A DNA stretch of 64,000 bases, taken from positions 436,501 through 500,500 of the forward strand of contig PQWQ01000030.1 in assembly GCA_002943765.1 (NCBI GenBank). Reading direction: 5' to 3'. The DNA is from Psoroptes ovis. Its lineage: Eukaryota; Arthropoda; Arachnida; Sarcoptiformes; Psoroptidae. The translations under genes and the position numbers were made by a program. This document shows positions 1 to 10,647 of this stretch, in pieces. Numbering within the stretch: position 1 is the first letter of the stretch; each line of letters begins with the position of its first letter. A model generated the notes under the pieces. That model searched no databases. It was not told the origin of the DNA and saw only the letters and a list, made by a program, of their open reading frames with translations.

Positions 1-1
1 A

Positions 2-430
2 AATTTATCCATGCAAATACCATCAAATATTGGTGAATATATTGTATATTTTAAATTATCATATCATTCATCTGATGGCCGTAATCGACAAGTAATGCGT
101 GAATTACATTTCAATGTAATACAATGTATAGAAATTGAAATGTTTTCATTCAATCAAATATTAACCCTGAAAAATTTGAGTCAAATCGAATCGTTGGCCA
201 TCTATGATGTAACCATTGGTGATGATGATAATGATAATATCAATGAAATAATTGAAAATGACTGTGAACAAAAGCCGAATACCAATCAACATTCATATTG
301 TGTATTGATTCCAAGTTTATTAAGTGCACATTTGCTGATGAAAAATTCATCAATCAAATGGATACTTTATGGTAATAATATTCAAAATAATAATCGTCAT
401 GGTTTGATTAATTTATCTTCGGTGACATAA
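2..430 (+). CDS. TRAPPC13-like trafficking subunit, 3' end (partial)
   Basis: The frame is already open at the left edge and runs to a TAA at 428-430, giving about 142 residues of a C-terminal part. The stretch IGEYIVYFKLSY, a following beta-rich block, a YCVLIPS segment and the closing WILYGNN...GLINLSSV lie in the order I recall for the Ig-like beta-sandwich half of TRAPPC13, where the equivalents are a 'GTHILV...Y' strand, 'YLYCLKP' and 'DIVWKTNLGERGRLQTSQL'. TRAPPC13 belongs to the metazoan TRAPP complexes that act at ER-Golgi and autophagic membranes. Compared with the vertebrate protein, this one would stop about 130 residues early. Either the tail is lost or the TCG/GTGACA at 418-427 is a donor whose acceptor I could not identify. 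An AATAAA at 708-713 suits the 3' end. An asparagine/aspartate-rich insert lies near residues 75-95. Confidence 0.45.
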   Translation, partial: NLSMQIPSNIGEYIVYFKLSYHSSDGRNRQVMRELHFNVIQCIEIEMFSFNQILTLKNLSQIESLAIYDVTIGDDDNDNINEIIENDCEQKPNTNQHSYCVLIPSLLSAHLLMKNSSIKWILYGNNIQNNNRHGLINLSSVT

Positions 431-849
431 TCTCTTCACTAGTATTTCTACATAGAAAATTTGATTTTATTCAGAATGAATCGTCTTTTGCCTTTTTATA
501 TATTTTAAAAGAATTATTTTCAAGAAAAATTATTGATGATTTTAATTATTGTGAATTAATTAATTCTCAAATTATTATAATTTTAATAATTATTTGTTTG
601 TTTTTAAAAGTATAAAAATTTTATATTTGAAATTTTTTGAATTTTTTCCACTATTTTTCCATATTTCAAACGATCGATTGGGTGTAAATAGTTTTTTTTT
701 GTTTCTGAATAAAGCTACACATGATTTCAGATGATAGACGACAATAACAAACAAACAAAACATTTAATTACAATTTTGACTATTTCAAATAAAGGGAAGA
801 ATATTTCAAAGATTAATTAATAAATTAATCTTTTGAAATAAAAGAAAAA
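431..849. other. 3' UTR and intergenic spacer
   Basis: AT-rich spacer between the TRAPPC13-like stop and the AFG3L2 start. It holds the AATAAA at 708-713. I see no open frame or repeat of note. Confidence 0.6.
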
Positions 850-3489
850 ATGGTGAATTATATTTGCAAGCTGCAAAAGAACTTATTGATTAGATCTCGT
901 TGCATTTATTATTATCATCATTATCAATGTCGTTCATTTAAATATTTTCAAACAAATATTCATTGCAATACGATTGCATCATTATCATCATCATGTTTAC
1001 CGTATCAGTCGCAATTATTATCTTCATATTATTATAATTATATTAGAAATTGCTTACGGAATTTATATTTATTCAATAATAACAATGAAAAACGATTATT
1101 ACTCATTATTCGACAATTATATTATCGATTCATTGTGAAGAATAATTTTCATACATTAAATAACCAACAACAACAACAAAATCAAAAAATTCCTGATGGA
1201 TTTGGTAAATTTTTCCCCAAGCAACAAAAATCACCACCTGAACAACAACCACAACAACAATCCAAGCCTAATTCATCAGAAAAACCAAAAGAAATTGAAT
1301 TTAAATTTACATTTGGTGGTGGAGGTGGTGGTGGTGGTTCGGGTGGTGCACCGAAACCAGATCCAAATATGTGGTCAATGATCGGTTTCGCTGGTACATT
1401 TTCACTTTTGATGGCATATTCATTTTTCAAAGTTAGATATCGTGAAATCACCTGGAAAGAGTTTATCAATCAATATCTTCAAGGTGGTATGGTTGAAAAG
1501 CTTGAGGTTGTCAATAAAAAATGGGTACGAGTTAAATTTATGACCGGTGCTCCTGTCACTACAAACACTGTACTATGGTTCAATATTGGTAGCGTTGAAA
1601 CATTCGAACGTAATTTGGAAAATATTCAATTAGAAATGAATGTTGAACCGGCTAATTTTATACCTGTTGTTTATAAAAATGAAATTGATAGGTATGTTAA
1701 TGTTTGCATCTATGATTGATACTTTGAGATCGATTTATGATAATGTTTTGAATCTAAATCTAGTTCACATGTCGTTTCCTTCTTGCCCACTGCTTTGATC
1801 ATTGGTCTGATTTTGTGGTCAATGCGTCGAGCAAGTAATGTAATGGGTGGTGCACGAAAAGGTGGTGGAATTTTCGGAATGGGTGAATCGACTGCTAAGC
1901 TAATAAATCCAAAAGATATATCAGTCAAATTCAAGTAAAAAACTTGTCTGAATGAATTTTTCGAGTTTAATTCGTGTATTTCTTATTCTTAATTAGAGAT
2001 GTTGCCGGCTGTGAAGAGGCTAAATTAGAGATTATGGAATTTGTTAATTTTTTGAAAAATCCATCTCGTTATACTGAATTGGGAGCGAAAATTCCTAAAG
2101 GTGCACTGCTAACTGGTCCACCTGGCACAGGTAAAACTTTATTGGCCAAAGCTACAGCTGGTGAAGCTAAAGTGCCTTTCATTACGGTGTCTGGCTCCGA
2201 ATTTCTTGAAATGTTTGTCGGTGTCGGTCCTTCACGTGTACGTGATATGTTCGCTATGGCACGTAAAAATGCTCCATGCATTCTGTTTATCGATGAGATC
2301 GATGCTGTCGGTCGTAAACGTGGTGGCCGTAGTATTGGTGGTCATAGTGAACAAGAAAATACATTAAATCAATTATTAGTCGAAATGGATGGTTTCAACA
2401 CGGCATCGAACGTTGTGGTGTTGGCTGCCACTAATCGTATTGATATACTTGATAAAGCACTTTTAAGGCCTGGTCGTTTCGATCGACAGATTTTCGTTCC
2501 TCCACCCGATATCAAGGGGCGAGCTTCGATTTTTAAAGTACATTTACAACCGTTGAAAACTGATTTAGACAAAGCTGAAATTGCACGTAAATTAGCAGCA
2601 TTGACACCCGGATTTACCGGTGCCGATATCGCAAATGTATGCAATGAAGCAGCATTGATAGCCGCACGTGATTTAAGTCAATCGATAACATTCAAAAATT
2701 TTGAATCTGCCATCGAACGAGTGGTGGCAGGATTGGAAAAGAAAACAAAAGTATTGCAACCAGAAGAGAAAAAGACTGTCGCTTATCATGAAGCTGGCCA
2801 TGCTGTTTGTGGTTGGTTTTTGGAACATGCAGATCCACTGTTAAAAGTATCGATTATACCACGTGGAATGGGATTAGGTTATGCACAATATTTGCCTAAA
2901 GAACAATATCTTTACACAAAAGAACAACTGTTTGATCGAATGTGTATGACATTAGGTGGTAGAGCATCGGAGCAGATATTCTTTAATCGTATAACATCTG
3001 GTGCACAAGATGATTTGCAAAAAGTAACTAAAATTGCTTATTCACAAATCGTTCAACTTGGTATGAGTGATAAGATTGGAAATCTTTCATTCGATATGCC
3101 TGATAAAGGTGAATTAGTGATCGATAAACCATACAGTGAAGAAACTGCACAATTGATTGATCAAGAAGTAAGAGATTTAGTTAGTAGAGCATATCGGCGA
3201 ACAATCGATTTATTGACCGAGCACAAATCAAATGTTGAAAAGGTATGTATCGGTACACGATCATTCGAACAAATATGATTAATTTTCATGGAAATATCTA
3301 TGAAAACAGGTAGCAAAACGTCTGCTGGAAAAAGAAATACTCGATCGTGAAGATATGATCGAATTGCTCGGCAAACGACCATTCAAAGAAAAATCAACAT
3401 ACGAAGAATTCGTAGAAGGCACTGGTAGTCTTGAAGAAGATACAACACTACCGAAAGGCCTGCAAGACTGGGATAAACAGCCTCAGTGA
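850..3489 (+). CDS. AFG3L2: AFG3L2-type mitochondrial m-AAA protease
   Basis: Four coding exons join in frame: 850-1691, 1764-1934, 1997-3242 and 3310-3489, giving 812 residues (human about 797). The product is an ATP-driven zinc protease of the mitochondrial inner membrane, facing the matrix, which degrades and processes membrane proteins. The N-terminus is basic and Tyr/Asn-rich, as expected of a presequence. A Gln/Pro and poly-Gly stretch follows (positions 1315-1350), then the FtsH extracellular domain with two membrane spans: one near WSMIGFAGTFSLLMAYSFF, the other (SFLPTALIIGLILW) spanning the exon 1-2 join. The AAA module has Walker A GPPGTGKT at residues 378-385, Walker B ILFIDEIDAVGRKRG and the SRH ATNRIDILDKALLRPGRFDRQ. 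The peptidase site HEAGH is at 602-606. The C-terminus STYEEFVEGTGSL matches the family. An AATAAA lies at 3541. AFG3L2 is preferred over paraplegin because of the tail and the close match along the AAA domain. Confidence 0.95.
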
Positions 3490-4415
3490 ATTTCGGTATT
3501 TGCCCTTAGAAAACTTTTAAAATCAATTTTTTCGGATTCGAATAAATACATGTAAATTTTGATTTAATTTCTATGAAAATCTGCTTTTTCGATGATCAAT
3601 ATCAATCGATCAATCCTAGATTCAATGATTGATTGATGAACAATCAGAGGATGAATTTATCTTTGAAAAATAATTATATCCCCTATTTTGACATGTGTAA
3701 TAATTTCAATAATTTTCAAAATTCATTTTGATTATTTTATTTTTTAATTAAAACTTAATTAGAATTTATTATTATTTTGAATATTTTGACAAATCGATTA
3801 TTGATTACTGTCTTGTTTCATCACACACACACACATGGTGCACCACGAATCATTTTATGTGTCTCGTTTATTATTATTATTTAGTTTTATTCACATAAAA
3901 GTGACATGTACATGAAATAATGGATATTTTTCGGGGTATTTTTGAATTATTTGATTTGATGATTTGTACTTGTTGATATTTGAAATAATATCATTGAATA
4001 GAATAGAATCCACAAGAATCGAAAAGGAATGTATTTGTCAATTGAATTTGAAATGAAAACGAATTGGACAAAATTTGCTTTAAAACTTTGTTTTGAAAGG
4101 TTCTTGCCATGTGACTAGTTTTTGTTTGAAATGTTGTTTGAAGGTAAAAGTCTTCTTCCAGGCAATTTTTCTGGGGTCCTTATTGTTTGAAAATTGAAAA
4201 AACATTAAACAAGGCTGTTGTTTGAAAATATGTTGATTCGAATTTCGATTCAATTATTATTGAGAGAAAGCTTGATGATGAGGGTTATTGATTATTATGA
4301 ATTTTGTGTTGAATTTTTCGATAATTCGAACTTGTTTCAGTGGTTTGATGTGAGATAATTTGACATAATTGATTCAAATGATGATGATGATGATGTGATT
4401 TGATTATTTCAGAAT
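3490..4415. other. Convergent 3' spacer between AFG3L2 and Rab2
   Basis: The 3' flanks of two convergent genes. It contains AATAAA at 3541 for AFG3L2, a short CA run near 3822-3834 and a GAT run near 4381-4396. No coding signal is visible. The Rab2 3' UTR must lie in the right-hand part, read from the minus strand. Confidence 0.6.
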
Positions 4416-5213
4416 TTAACAGCAACCACCACCAGTACCAAGTGCTTGATTACCCGATATAGATTTTTGATTAGTCGGCGATAATTGTGGTCCAATTTTT
4501 ATTCCATTAGCCTTAATGATTCGAAGAGAAAAAAATTCGAATGTATTAATTAATGAATGATTAACCAAATAATGATCTTTGAATGACAAACCTCATTATT
4601 AATATCAAAAACACCTTCTTGTATTTTATTGTAAATTTCTTCAGCCGTATCGATGAATGCTTCTTCAACATTCGCCGCTGTTTTTGCCGATGTTTCCATA
4701 AATATTAGACCATGTTCACGTGCAAATGCTTCCCCCTCTTCTCGACGTACTTCACGGCGTGATTCCAGATCACATTTATTACCAATCAACATAATGACCA
4801 TTGATGAATTGGAATGTTGTCGTGCATCTTCTAGCCATGTAGTCAAATGATTAAATGTTTCTCGCCGTGTAATATCATAAACCAATAATGCACCAGCAGC
4901 ACCTCTATAATAGGATCGTGTAATCGAACGAAATGCTTCTTGTCCAGCCTGAAATTATTTGATATGAATTCGAAATTCAAAAATCAATTCAAATAAATAA
5001 CAAAACCAAAAAAACAAAATATCTTACCGTGTCCCATATCTGTAATTTAATTTGTTTATTTTTAATCGTAATCATACGTGCACCAAATTCAACACCAATC
5101 GTTAAATCATGTACCGGTTGAAAACGTTTATCAGTGAATTGCAACAATAAACATGATTTACCGACACCAGTATCACCAATGATAATATATTTGAATAAAT
5201 ATGCATAAGACAT
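4416..5213 (-). CDS. Rab2: Small GTPase Rab2
   Basis: Three minus-strand exons, 5213-5028, 4948-4592 and 4511-4416, join in phase 0 to 212 residues, the same length as vertebrate RAB2A. Rab2 is a membrane-anchored GTPase acting in ER-Golgi transport and in fusion of late endosomes and autophagosomes with lysosomes. Visible motifs are the P-loop GDTGVGKS (residues 13-20), the Rab2-typical TIGVEFGARMITI, the switch II start WDTAGQEAFRSI (made by the first splice), NKCD for guanine binding, ETSAK, and the double geranylgeranyl site GGGCC at the C-terminus (4416-4430). The residue after Lys in NKxD is Cys rather than the usual Ser, which is conservative. Upstream, a minus-strand acceptor near 5249 and a donor GTAAGT at 5814-5819 suggest a non-coding 5' exon ending at 5820. 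Confidence 0.97.
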
Positions 5214-6505
5214 TCTGCAGTTTTCGAACAAACGAAACAATTGAATCCTATTGAAACAAATGAAAAAAAAACTAATCAAATTCTACTACCAAATTAATAA
5301 GCTCAAATTAATAAAACAACAAATTGTCGCACACTCTGATTGCATACAATTATATCAGAATCTATCGTGTTGGCAATAAAATATAAAGCGAGTAAAATAA
5401 CACTCTATTTCATAATAATGAATAATAAGATAATAATTCAAGTAAAATTGAATCAACTATAAACTATTAAATATAATTGGAATAATGTGAGCACAAACTA
5501 TATAGAATTTGTGCCATCGAAACCACCATTGTGTAATGAATGTGGCCAATGGTAATACTATTATTTGCCAGATACCAGGGAATTTTTTATGATTTCAAAA
5601 TTCAAAATTAAACTAAATTATTCAAAATTGAATTTCCAGCTTCATCAAGGCCTCAAAAAAGATTATTCACTTGAAAATGGCAGATTAAATTCTTGAAAAA
5701 TACTCAATTATCGAACTCTTCTTAAATTTTAAAGAAATTCGAGCTCAAATCTTCGGGAAAATGACACAATAGCCTTAATAAAGACCGAAAAAACGAAATT
5801 TAATAAGAATAAAACTTACCCAATTTGTTTCCAAGTTATTGCAATTCAGGTCTTAATTGGCTTGATTAAGTTTTCCAAGATGGTTTTATGTAATGATTAT
5901 TTTTGGATTAATGATCGAAAATACGCCACAAAAACAAATTGTATAATTGTCAATTGAGAATTTATACAATACTTCCAAGCTTAGAGTGTTGTTGTTGGTT
6001 ATCGTATTCGTTGTTGAACAGTCTAATTCAAAGATAAATGTGAATTTCAAGAAACAAAATTTTCAAATAAATAAATAATTGTGTGTATTTAACTTTTTGT
6101 TTGTTTTCATCAAATATTTATTTATTTATTTTCAATTTTTTCTGCTTTTCTCTTTTTTGATCATATTAAATTTTTTTTGGGATTTAAATACGCATCTACA
6201 CTCACCCGAATTAGGCATATGACTAATAATAATATGACTGTGCTTCTACATATATGTAGCCAGCCTTTGACTCCCTTCAAAATAATATTTTGGCGTTTAA
6301 AATCAATGATTAGAATGATTATTTAAAAAAAAGTAAACAAAAACAGAAGATTTGCTATTGCTAAGAACCTTGCAAACATAGGTAGAAATAGTCATTTGTT
6401 TGGGTTTACAATTTTTTGACCCAATTTTTTTTTAATTTTGTCATCAAAAATGTTATTTTATTGATTTATTTGTATTTTCAGGTTTAATTGTGATTGGAAT
6501 TAGTG
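5214..6505. other. Divergent promoter and 5' UTR region, Rab2 and PPME1
   Basis: The 5' flanks of two divergent genes. On the minus strand it holds the probable Rab2 leader exon (5' of 5820). On the plus strand a TTTTCAG acceptor at about 6475-6481 suggests a PPME1 5' UTR intron. No TATA box is obvious at either end. No repeats of the window-wide palindrome family are present. Confidence 0.5.
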
Positions 6506-7771
6506 ATGCAAAATAACTCGTTACCACCACATATGCGTAGATTTGTAACACCATCATCATCATCATCGTTGCCACCGCCACCATCATCATCGAGATTATT
6601 GCAATCAAAACATTTTCAATTACGAAGAAAATCTGATCGTGATTTTACACCTTCACATTGGTCAAAATATTTTACAAATGTTAAAAATGTAAAAGTCAAT
6701 AATCATGATATTTTTCGTGTTTACCTGAATGAAAACAATAATGAATCAGTTAATGATAATAATGTCCCTTTATTGCTCTTGTTACATGGCGGTGGTTTCA
6801 GTGCATTGACTTGGTCATTATTTGTAAAATCTTTGGTCGAATTATGTAATATTCGTGTTATGGCCATCGATATTCGTGGTCATGGTTCAACACGTACTGA
6901 TAATGATGAAGATCTCAGCATTAATACATTGGTCATGGATTTGACGCAAGTATTATTGAAAATGTTTAATGAATCATCAATGCCTGGCTTAATTTTAATG
7001 GGTCATAGTATGGGTGGTGCATTGGCAGCTCATTTTGTTGATAAATGTAATGTTGAATCGATCAATGAAAGCATACTTGGTCTGATTGTTATCGATGTTG
7101 TCGAAGGTACAGCTAAACAAGCTCTGTCACAAATGCAACAAGTACTTCAAACTCGTCCACGTGGTTTCAAATCGATCGAACAAGCCATCGAATGGTGTAT
7201 TCGTAGTAATCAAACAAGAAATTTAGAATCGGCCAAAATATCAATGCTTGGACAAATTAAGCACTGTGAGACTGGAATTTGTGCAATCGATTTGATCTCC
7301 GAAAGTACTGAGAATAGGACAGTTGAAGAGGAATCGAATAAAACCAATGATTTGCCTTCTAATTCATTTGGTGGTCTGACAACATTGAGCGAGGATTCGA
7401 CATGTGAATATGAAAATTCTGTCATAAATAATAATTCGAAACAATCAAAAACCAATCAATTTATATGGACGATTGATTTAGCGCATACTGAACCCTATTG
7501 GATGGAATGGTTCAACAATCTATCACAAATCTTTCTCAGCTCAAAAGGTGGTGCCAAACTATTGTTATTGGCCGGTGTTGATCGTTTGGATGGCCCGATG
7601 ACCATTGGTCAAATGCAAGGCAAATTTCAAATGCAAATTCTATCTCGTGTAGGTCATGTAATACAAGAAGATGATCCCGAATCAGTGGCACATGTTGTCG
7701 CTGGCTATCTTTGTCGTAATCGCTTTTCAACATCTAAAACTGAATTCGATAGGCCATTCCCTTCTTGCTGA
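6506..7771 (+). CDS. PPME1: Protein phosphatase 2A methylesterase 1
   Basis: A single-exon CDS of 421 residues. The first ATG is at 6506; upstream in-frame codons (from TTG 6494) are taken as leader. The enzyme is an alpha/beta hydrolase that removes the methyl ester from the C-terminal leucine of the PP2A catalytic subunit. Visible elements are the RDFTPSHWSKYF entry conserved in PPME1, LLLLHGGGFSALTW (oxyanion loop), the nucleophile elbow GHSMGG with Ser168, IDVVEGTA with the family's catalytic Asp at residue 197, and RVGHVIQED with catalytic His384. The LLLLAGVDRLDGPMTIGQMQGKFQMQ segment is a PPME1 signature. The variable loop before the last third (7290-7460) is acidic and Asn/Ser-rich, as in vertebrates. 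Poly-Ser/Pro marks residues 15-30. It faces CPSF4 tail to tail with a 175-bp gap. Confidence 0.96.
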   Translation: MQNNSLPPHMRRFVTPSSSSSLPPPPSSSRLLQSKHFQLRRKSDRDFTPSHWSKYFTNVKNVKVNNHDIFRVYLNENNNESVNDNNVPLLLLLHGGGFSALTWSLFVKSLVELCNIRVMAIDIRGHGSTRTDNDEDLSINTLVMDLTQVLLKMFNESSMPGLILMGHSMGGALAAHFVDKCNVESINESILGLIVIDVVEGTAKQALSQMQQVLQTRPRGFKSIEQAIEWCIRSNQTRNLESAKISMLGQIKHCETGICAIDLISESTENRTVEEESNKTNDLPSNSFGGLTTLSEDSTCEYENSVINNNSKQSKTNQFIWTIDLAHTEPYWMEWFNNLSQIFLSSKGGAKLLLLAGVDRLDGPMTIGQMQGKFQMQILSRVGHVIQEDDPESVAHVVAGYLCRNRFSTSKTEFDRPFPSC

Positions 7772-7946
7772 TTTCATGTTATAAATTAATTAATATATTT
7801 ATTCATTTTTACAAAATTAAAAATAAATGAGTGAGATGACACATCATTCATATATAAAAATATTAATGGAATGAAGTACAAAATAGAGCAAATAATTCGA
7901 TGATGATTAAGACTATTGTGTATGTACATGAATCAGAATTGATATA

Positions 7947-9075
7947 TTATTTATTGTGATTAGTATTGGCATTCTTCATCGCTTGTTGTTGTCGCTTTTG
8001 ATGTAAATCTTTCAATGCTGGACTCAAAAATGCAAGATAACCTTTTGGACATTTATTAGCGTAATGTCCTTTTTCACCACATTTAAAACATGTTACTTGT
8101 TCGATTGGTCTATAATTTGGTTTAGATTTCGGCTGCTGCTGCTGCTGTGATTGTTGATCAGAATCCGAATTGTTTGATTGTTGTTGTTGGGATTGTTGCT
8201 GCTGCTGTTCTTGATTTTGATAATGACGATTATCATGGCTTATATAATGAAAATTATACTAAATTTGACCGAGAAAAAAATTTGACCATAATTAGTTCTA
8301 TTGCTTTTTCTATAATTGATTCATTTTGTTCAATTTTTGTTACCTGTTCACTGAATTTTTGTATTAATTCATCACGTTGTTCAAGTGGAATCTGATTACA
8401 TGTATATATTTTATGTCCAACTTCATTACAATAATGACAAATGACACCAGATTTTCTTGGTCCAGATTGATCGTTTGATTGCGCCGTACTTACTGGTATA
8501 TCGAAACGCATATGAATAAATTTACATGAAGGACCATCTGGACAAAAACCGCAAAGATAATTGACACATGCAACACGACGTGTATGCCTATGGCGACAAT
8601 TAGGACCATGGCGACAAAAACCACGATCATACCATGGACAATCTTTGATTTTCGTTTCAGGATCAATATGTAAAAATGGACATTCTTTGTTGCTGCAGGC
8701 ACGGAAATTTGAATAAAAGAAACATTCAGGCATCTTTGACATATTATATTCATGTAGAAATTCACATGAATCACCTTGATTGATGGAAATGAGATTATTC
8801 GTAAGAAAAATACTCGTCAAAATCCAAATATCTAACAAACCTTTTTTACAAAGACCACGTAGCCAATGCTTACAAACAACAGTACGATCTGGTTTAATAT
8901 GACGATATGGACACATGGAACCACGTTGACAATTACCACGAATATGAAAAGCACATGTAGCCGAACCAGATTTATCCATACCGGGAAACGGTAATGGTAA
9001 TGCACCGATTTGTTCATCCAAATCTCTTTCAATATCAAATTTGATATCGATAATTGGTGCCAATAATTCTTCCAT
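7947..9075 (-). CDS. CPSF4: CPSF30 / clipper polyadenylation zinc-finger protein
   Basis: Minus-strand exons 9075-8841, 8774-8344 and 8258-7947 give 325 residues. This is the CPSF subunit that reads the AAUAAA signal in pre-mRNA and supports cleavage and polyadenylation. Five CCCH fingers follow one another (CAFHIRGNC..., CKHWLRGLCKKG..., CFFYSNFRACSN..., CPWYDRGFCRHG..., CVNYLCGFCPDG...), interrupted by the first intron inside finger 2. The tail carries two zinc knuckles, CHYCNEVGHKIYTC and CFKCGEKGHYANKC; vertebrate CPSF4 has one, Drosophila clipper has two. A Gln-rich stretch separates the knuckles. The acceptor for the last exon was fixed by phase: the AG at 8260-8259 keeps frame, whereas the nearer AG at 8240-8239 does not. 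OSGEP lies 331 bp upstream on the same strand. Confidence 0.95.
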
Positions 9076-9406
9076 TGTTACGAAATAGCAAATTATCAAT
9101 GAGATTTTGATGGCCAAAGTGATAAGAATCAATCCGAACCAAAAATGTAATCAATCAATGATCAAATTAATTATCATCAAAACATTTTAATTCAACAATT
9201 AAATCTTGGTGAAAAAAGTAAACAAAAAATTTTTAATTTTTCAAAATTTTCAAATCAAATTGAGTGTTGTATTCGGCTATTTTGATTGATGTATACAAAG
9301 GTAAGCAACGAAACATGTGATTGAGTTAAAATAGTTGCATTCAAAAAAAAAAAAAAAATCATGAATTTAAATTCAAACAAATTTTACAAAAGATAAATAT
9401 CAACTT
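9076..9406. other. Spacer between OSGEP stop and CPSF4 start
   Basis: 331 bp containing the OSGEP 3' UTR and CPSF4 promoter/leader, both read on the minus strand. A 14-bp poly-A run sits near 9345-9358. No other structure was noticed. Confidence 0.55.
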
Positions 9407-10542
9407 TTAATCTCTCCATGTGACCAATACATCATCTGTACGATATCTTTGCGTACAAAATGTCTGATCAAATTCGGTTATTTGTCCTGATTCATACATC
9501 AATGATCCAGTGTAAGCAATCATTGCACCATTATCAATACAATATCGATCATCTGTTGCATGCAATTTTGCATTACGTTCTTGAGCCATTATGTTCATCA
9601 TTTCTTGCAATCGAAGATTACAGCCAACACCACCAACAATTAAAACTTCATCGGATCCAGTATGTGCCATAGCACGTTCAGTTGTTTCGATCAACATTGC
9701 AAACATTGTTTCTTGAACCGAAAAACATAAATCTTCTTTAGTGTATTCGCCATCTTTCAGCCATTTATCAATTTTAGGTTCAATATATGAAATAATACCC
9801 GAAAATGATACATCCATTCCTTTGACAACATATGGTAATGGAACATATTTTTTGCCTCTGAAATTTGGTAAAATTACTTGCATAAATTTGAATACATAAA
9901 GTAAGTAAAATGAAATTTGAATCTTACTTTTTGGCCAACTGTTCAATATTATAGCCCGGGCTAGGTTCATTAGGCAGTTTGAGTAGCCGGGCAAATCTAT
10001 CCAAACAATTTCCCACGGCTATATCGATGGTTTCCCCAAAAATACGATATTTCTTTTGGCTATAAGCAATTATCTGTGTGTTTCCTCCGCTTACATATAA
10101 AACGGTTGGATTATTGGACCCAGTGACTAAACGTCCCATTTCAATATCTGTACAAAATTAAGCAATTAATTATTCAGTCTGTTTTTTTCGAAAATTGACA
10201 CATACGGGCTATACAATGATTAACACCGATGATCGGTTTATTCCATAACAGCGATAAACATCTTGCAACAGTAGCAACTGATACTAATGGTGCACCCATA
10301 CCAGGTCCTTTTGTGTAGCAAATTATATCAATATCTTTTGGTTCCATGTCACAAATTTTTAAACATTGTGCCAATAATCGTAGAATTTGAGATCGATGAT
10401 GTGCGGCCGTAAATCTTGGTTGAAAACCTTCACCAGGCGGTGTTATATAAGTGACACGAGGATTAGCCAATACTTCACCATCACGTACAATACCGATGCC
10501 TAATTTATTGGCTGAACCTTCAAAACCGATTGCGATGACCAT
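9407..10542 (-). CDS. OSGEP: OSGEP/Kae1, KEOPS tRNA threonylcarbamoyltransferase
   Basis: Exons 10542-10206, 10147-9928 and 9857-9407 join to 335 residues, exactly the vertebrate OSGEP length. As the catalytic subunit of KEOPS it transfers the threonylcarbamoyl group to A37 of ANN-decoding tRNAs in cytosol and nucleus. The ASKHA fold is evident: MVIAIGFEGSANKLG at the start, AAHHRSQIL and NHCIAHIEMG giving the metal-binding histidines (the second created across intron 1), YVSGGNTQ, GETIDIAVGNCLDRFAR, SPGYNIE, MDVSFSG, GGVGCNLRLQEMM, CIDNGAMIA, and the tail QRYRTDDVLVTWRD. The start at 10542 is chosen because the family begins just before IGFEG; an in-frame ATG at 10563 would add 7 residues. 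The absence of a mitochondrial presequence argues against OSGEPL1. Confidence 0.96.
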
Positions 10543-10631
10543 TATTCTCACTTTATCAATCACAATTCAAATACATTTTCAGTAGTGTTAAAACATGTGA
10601 ATTTCTTAATATAATTTTTTGTACAATCGAA

Positions 10632-10647
10632 TCACTAGATGGCGCTC
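10632..10647 (+). promoter_or_regulatory. CTCF-like motif upstream of OSGEP
   Basis: TCACTAGATGGCGCTC matches the CTCF core CCASYAGRKGGCRS at 13 of its 14 positions; only the first base differs. It lies about 90 bp upstream of the OSGEP ATG, at the boundary between the gene-dense left part of the window and a gene-poor stretch. The match is by eye. Confidence 0.45.

Noticed and set aside
1182..1469. Minus-strand frame over the AFG3L2 poly-Gly region
   Set aside because: It is the antisense of the Gly/Pro/Gln-rich codons and yields poly-Pro and Cys runs without any family resemblance.
9460..9672. Plus-strand frame opposite OSGEP exon 3
   Set aside because: It lies wholly antisense to a well-conserved OSGEP exon.
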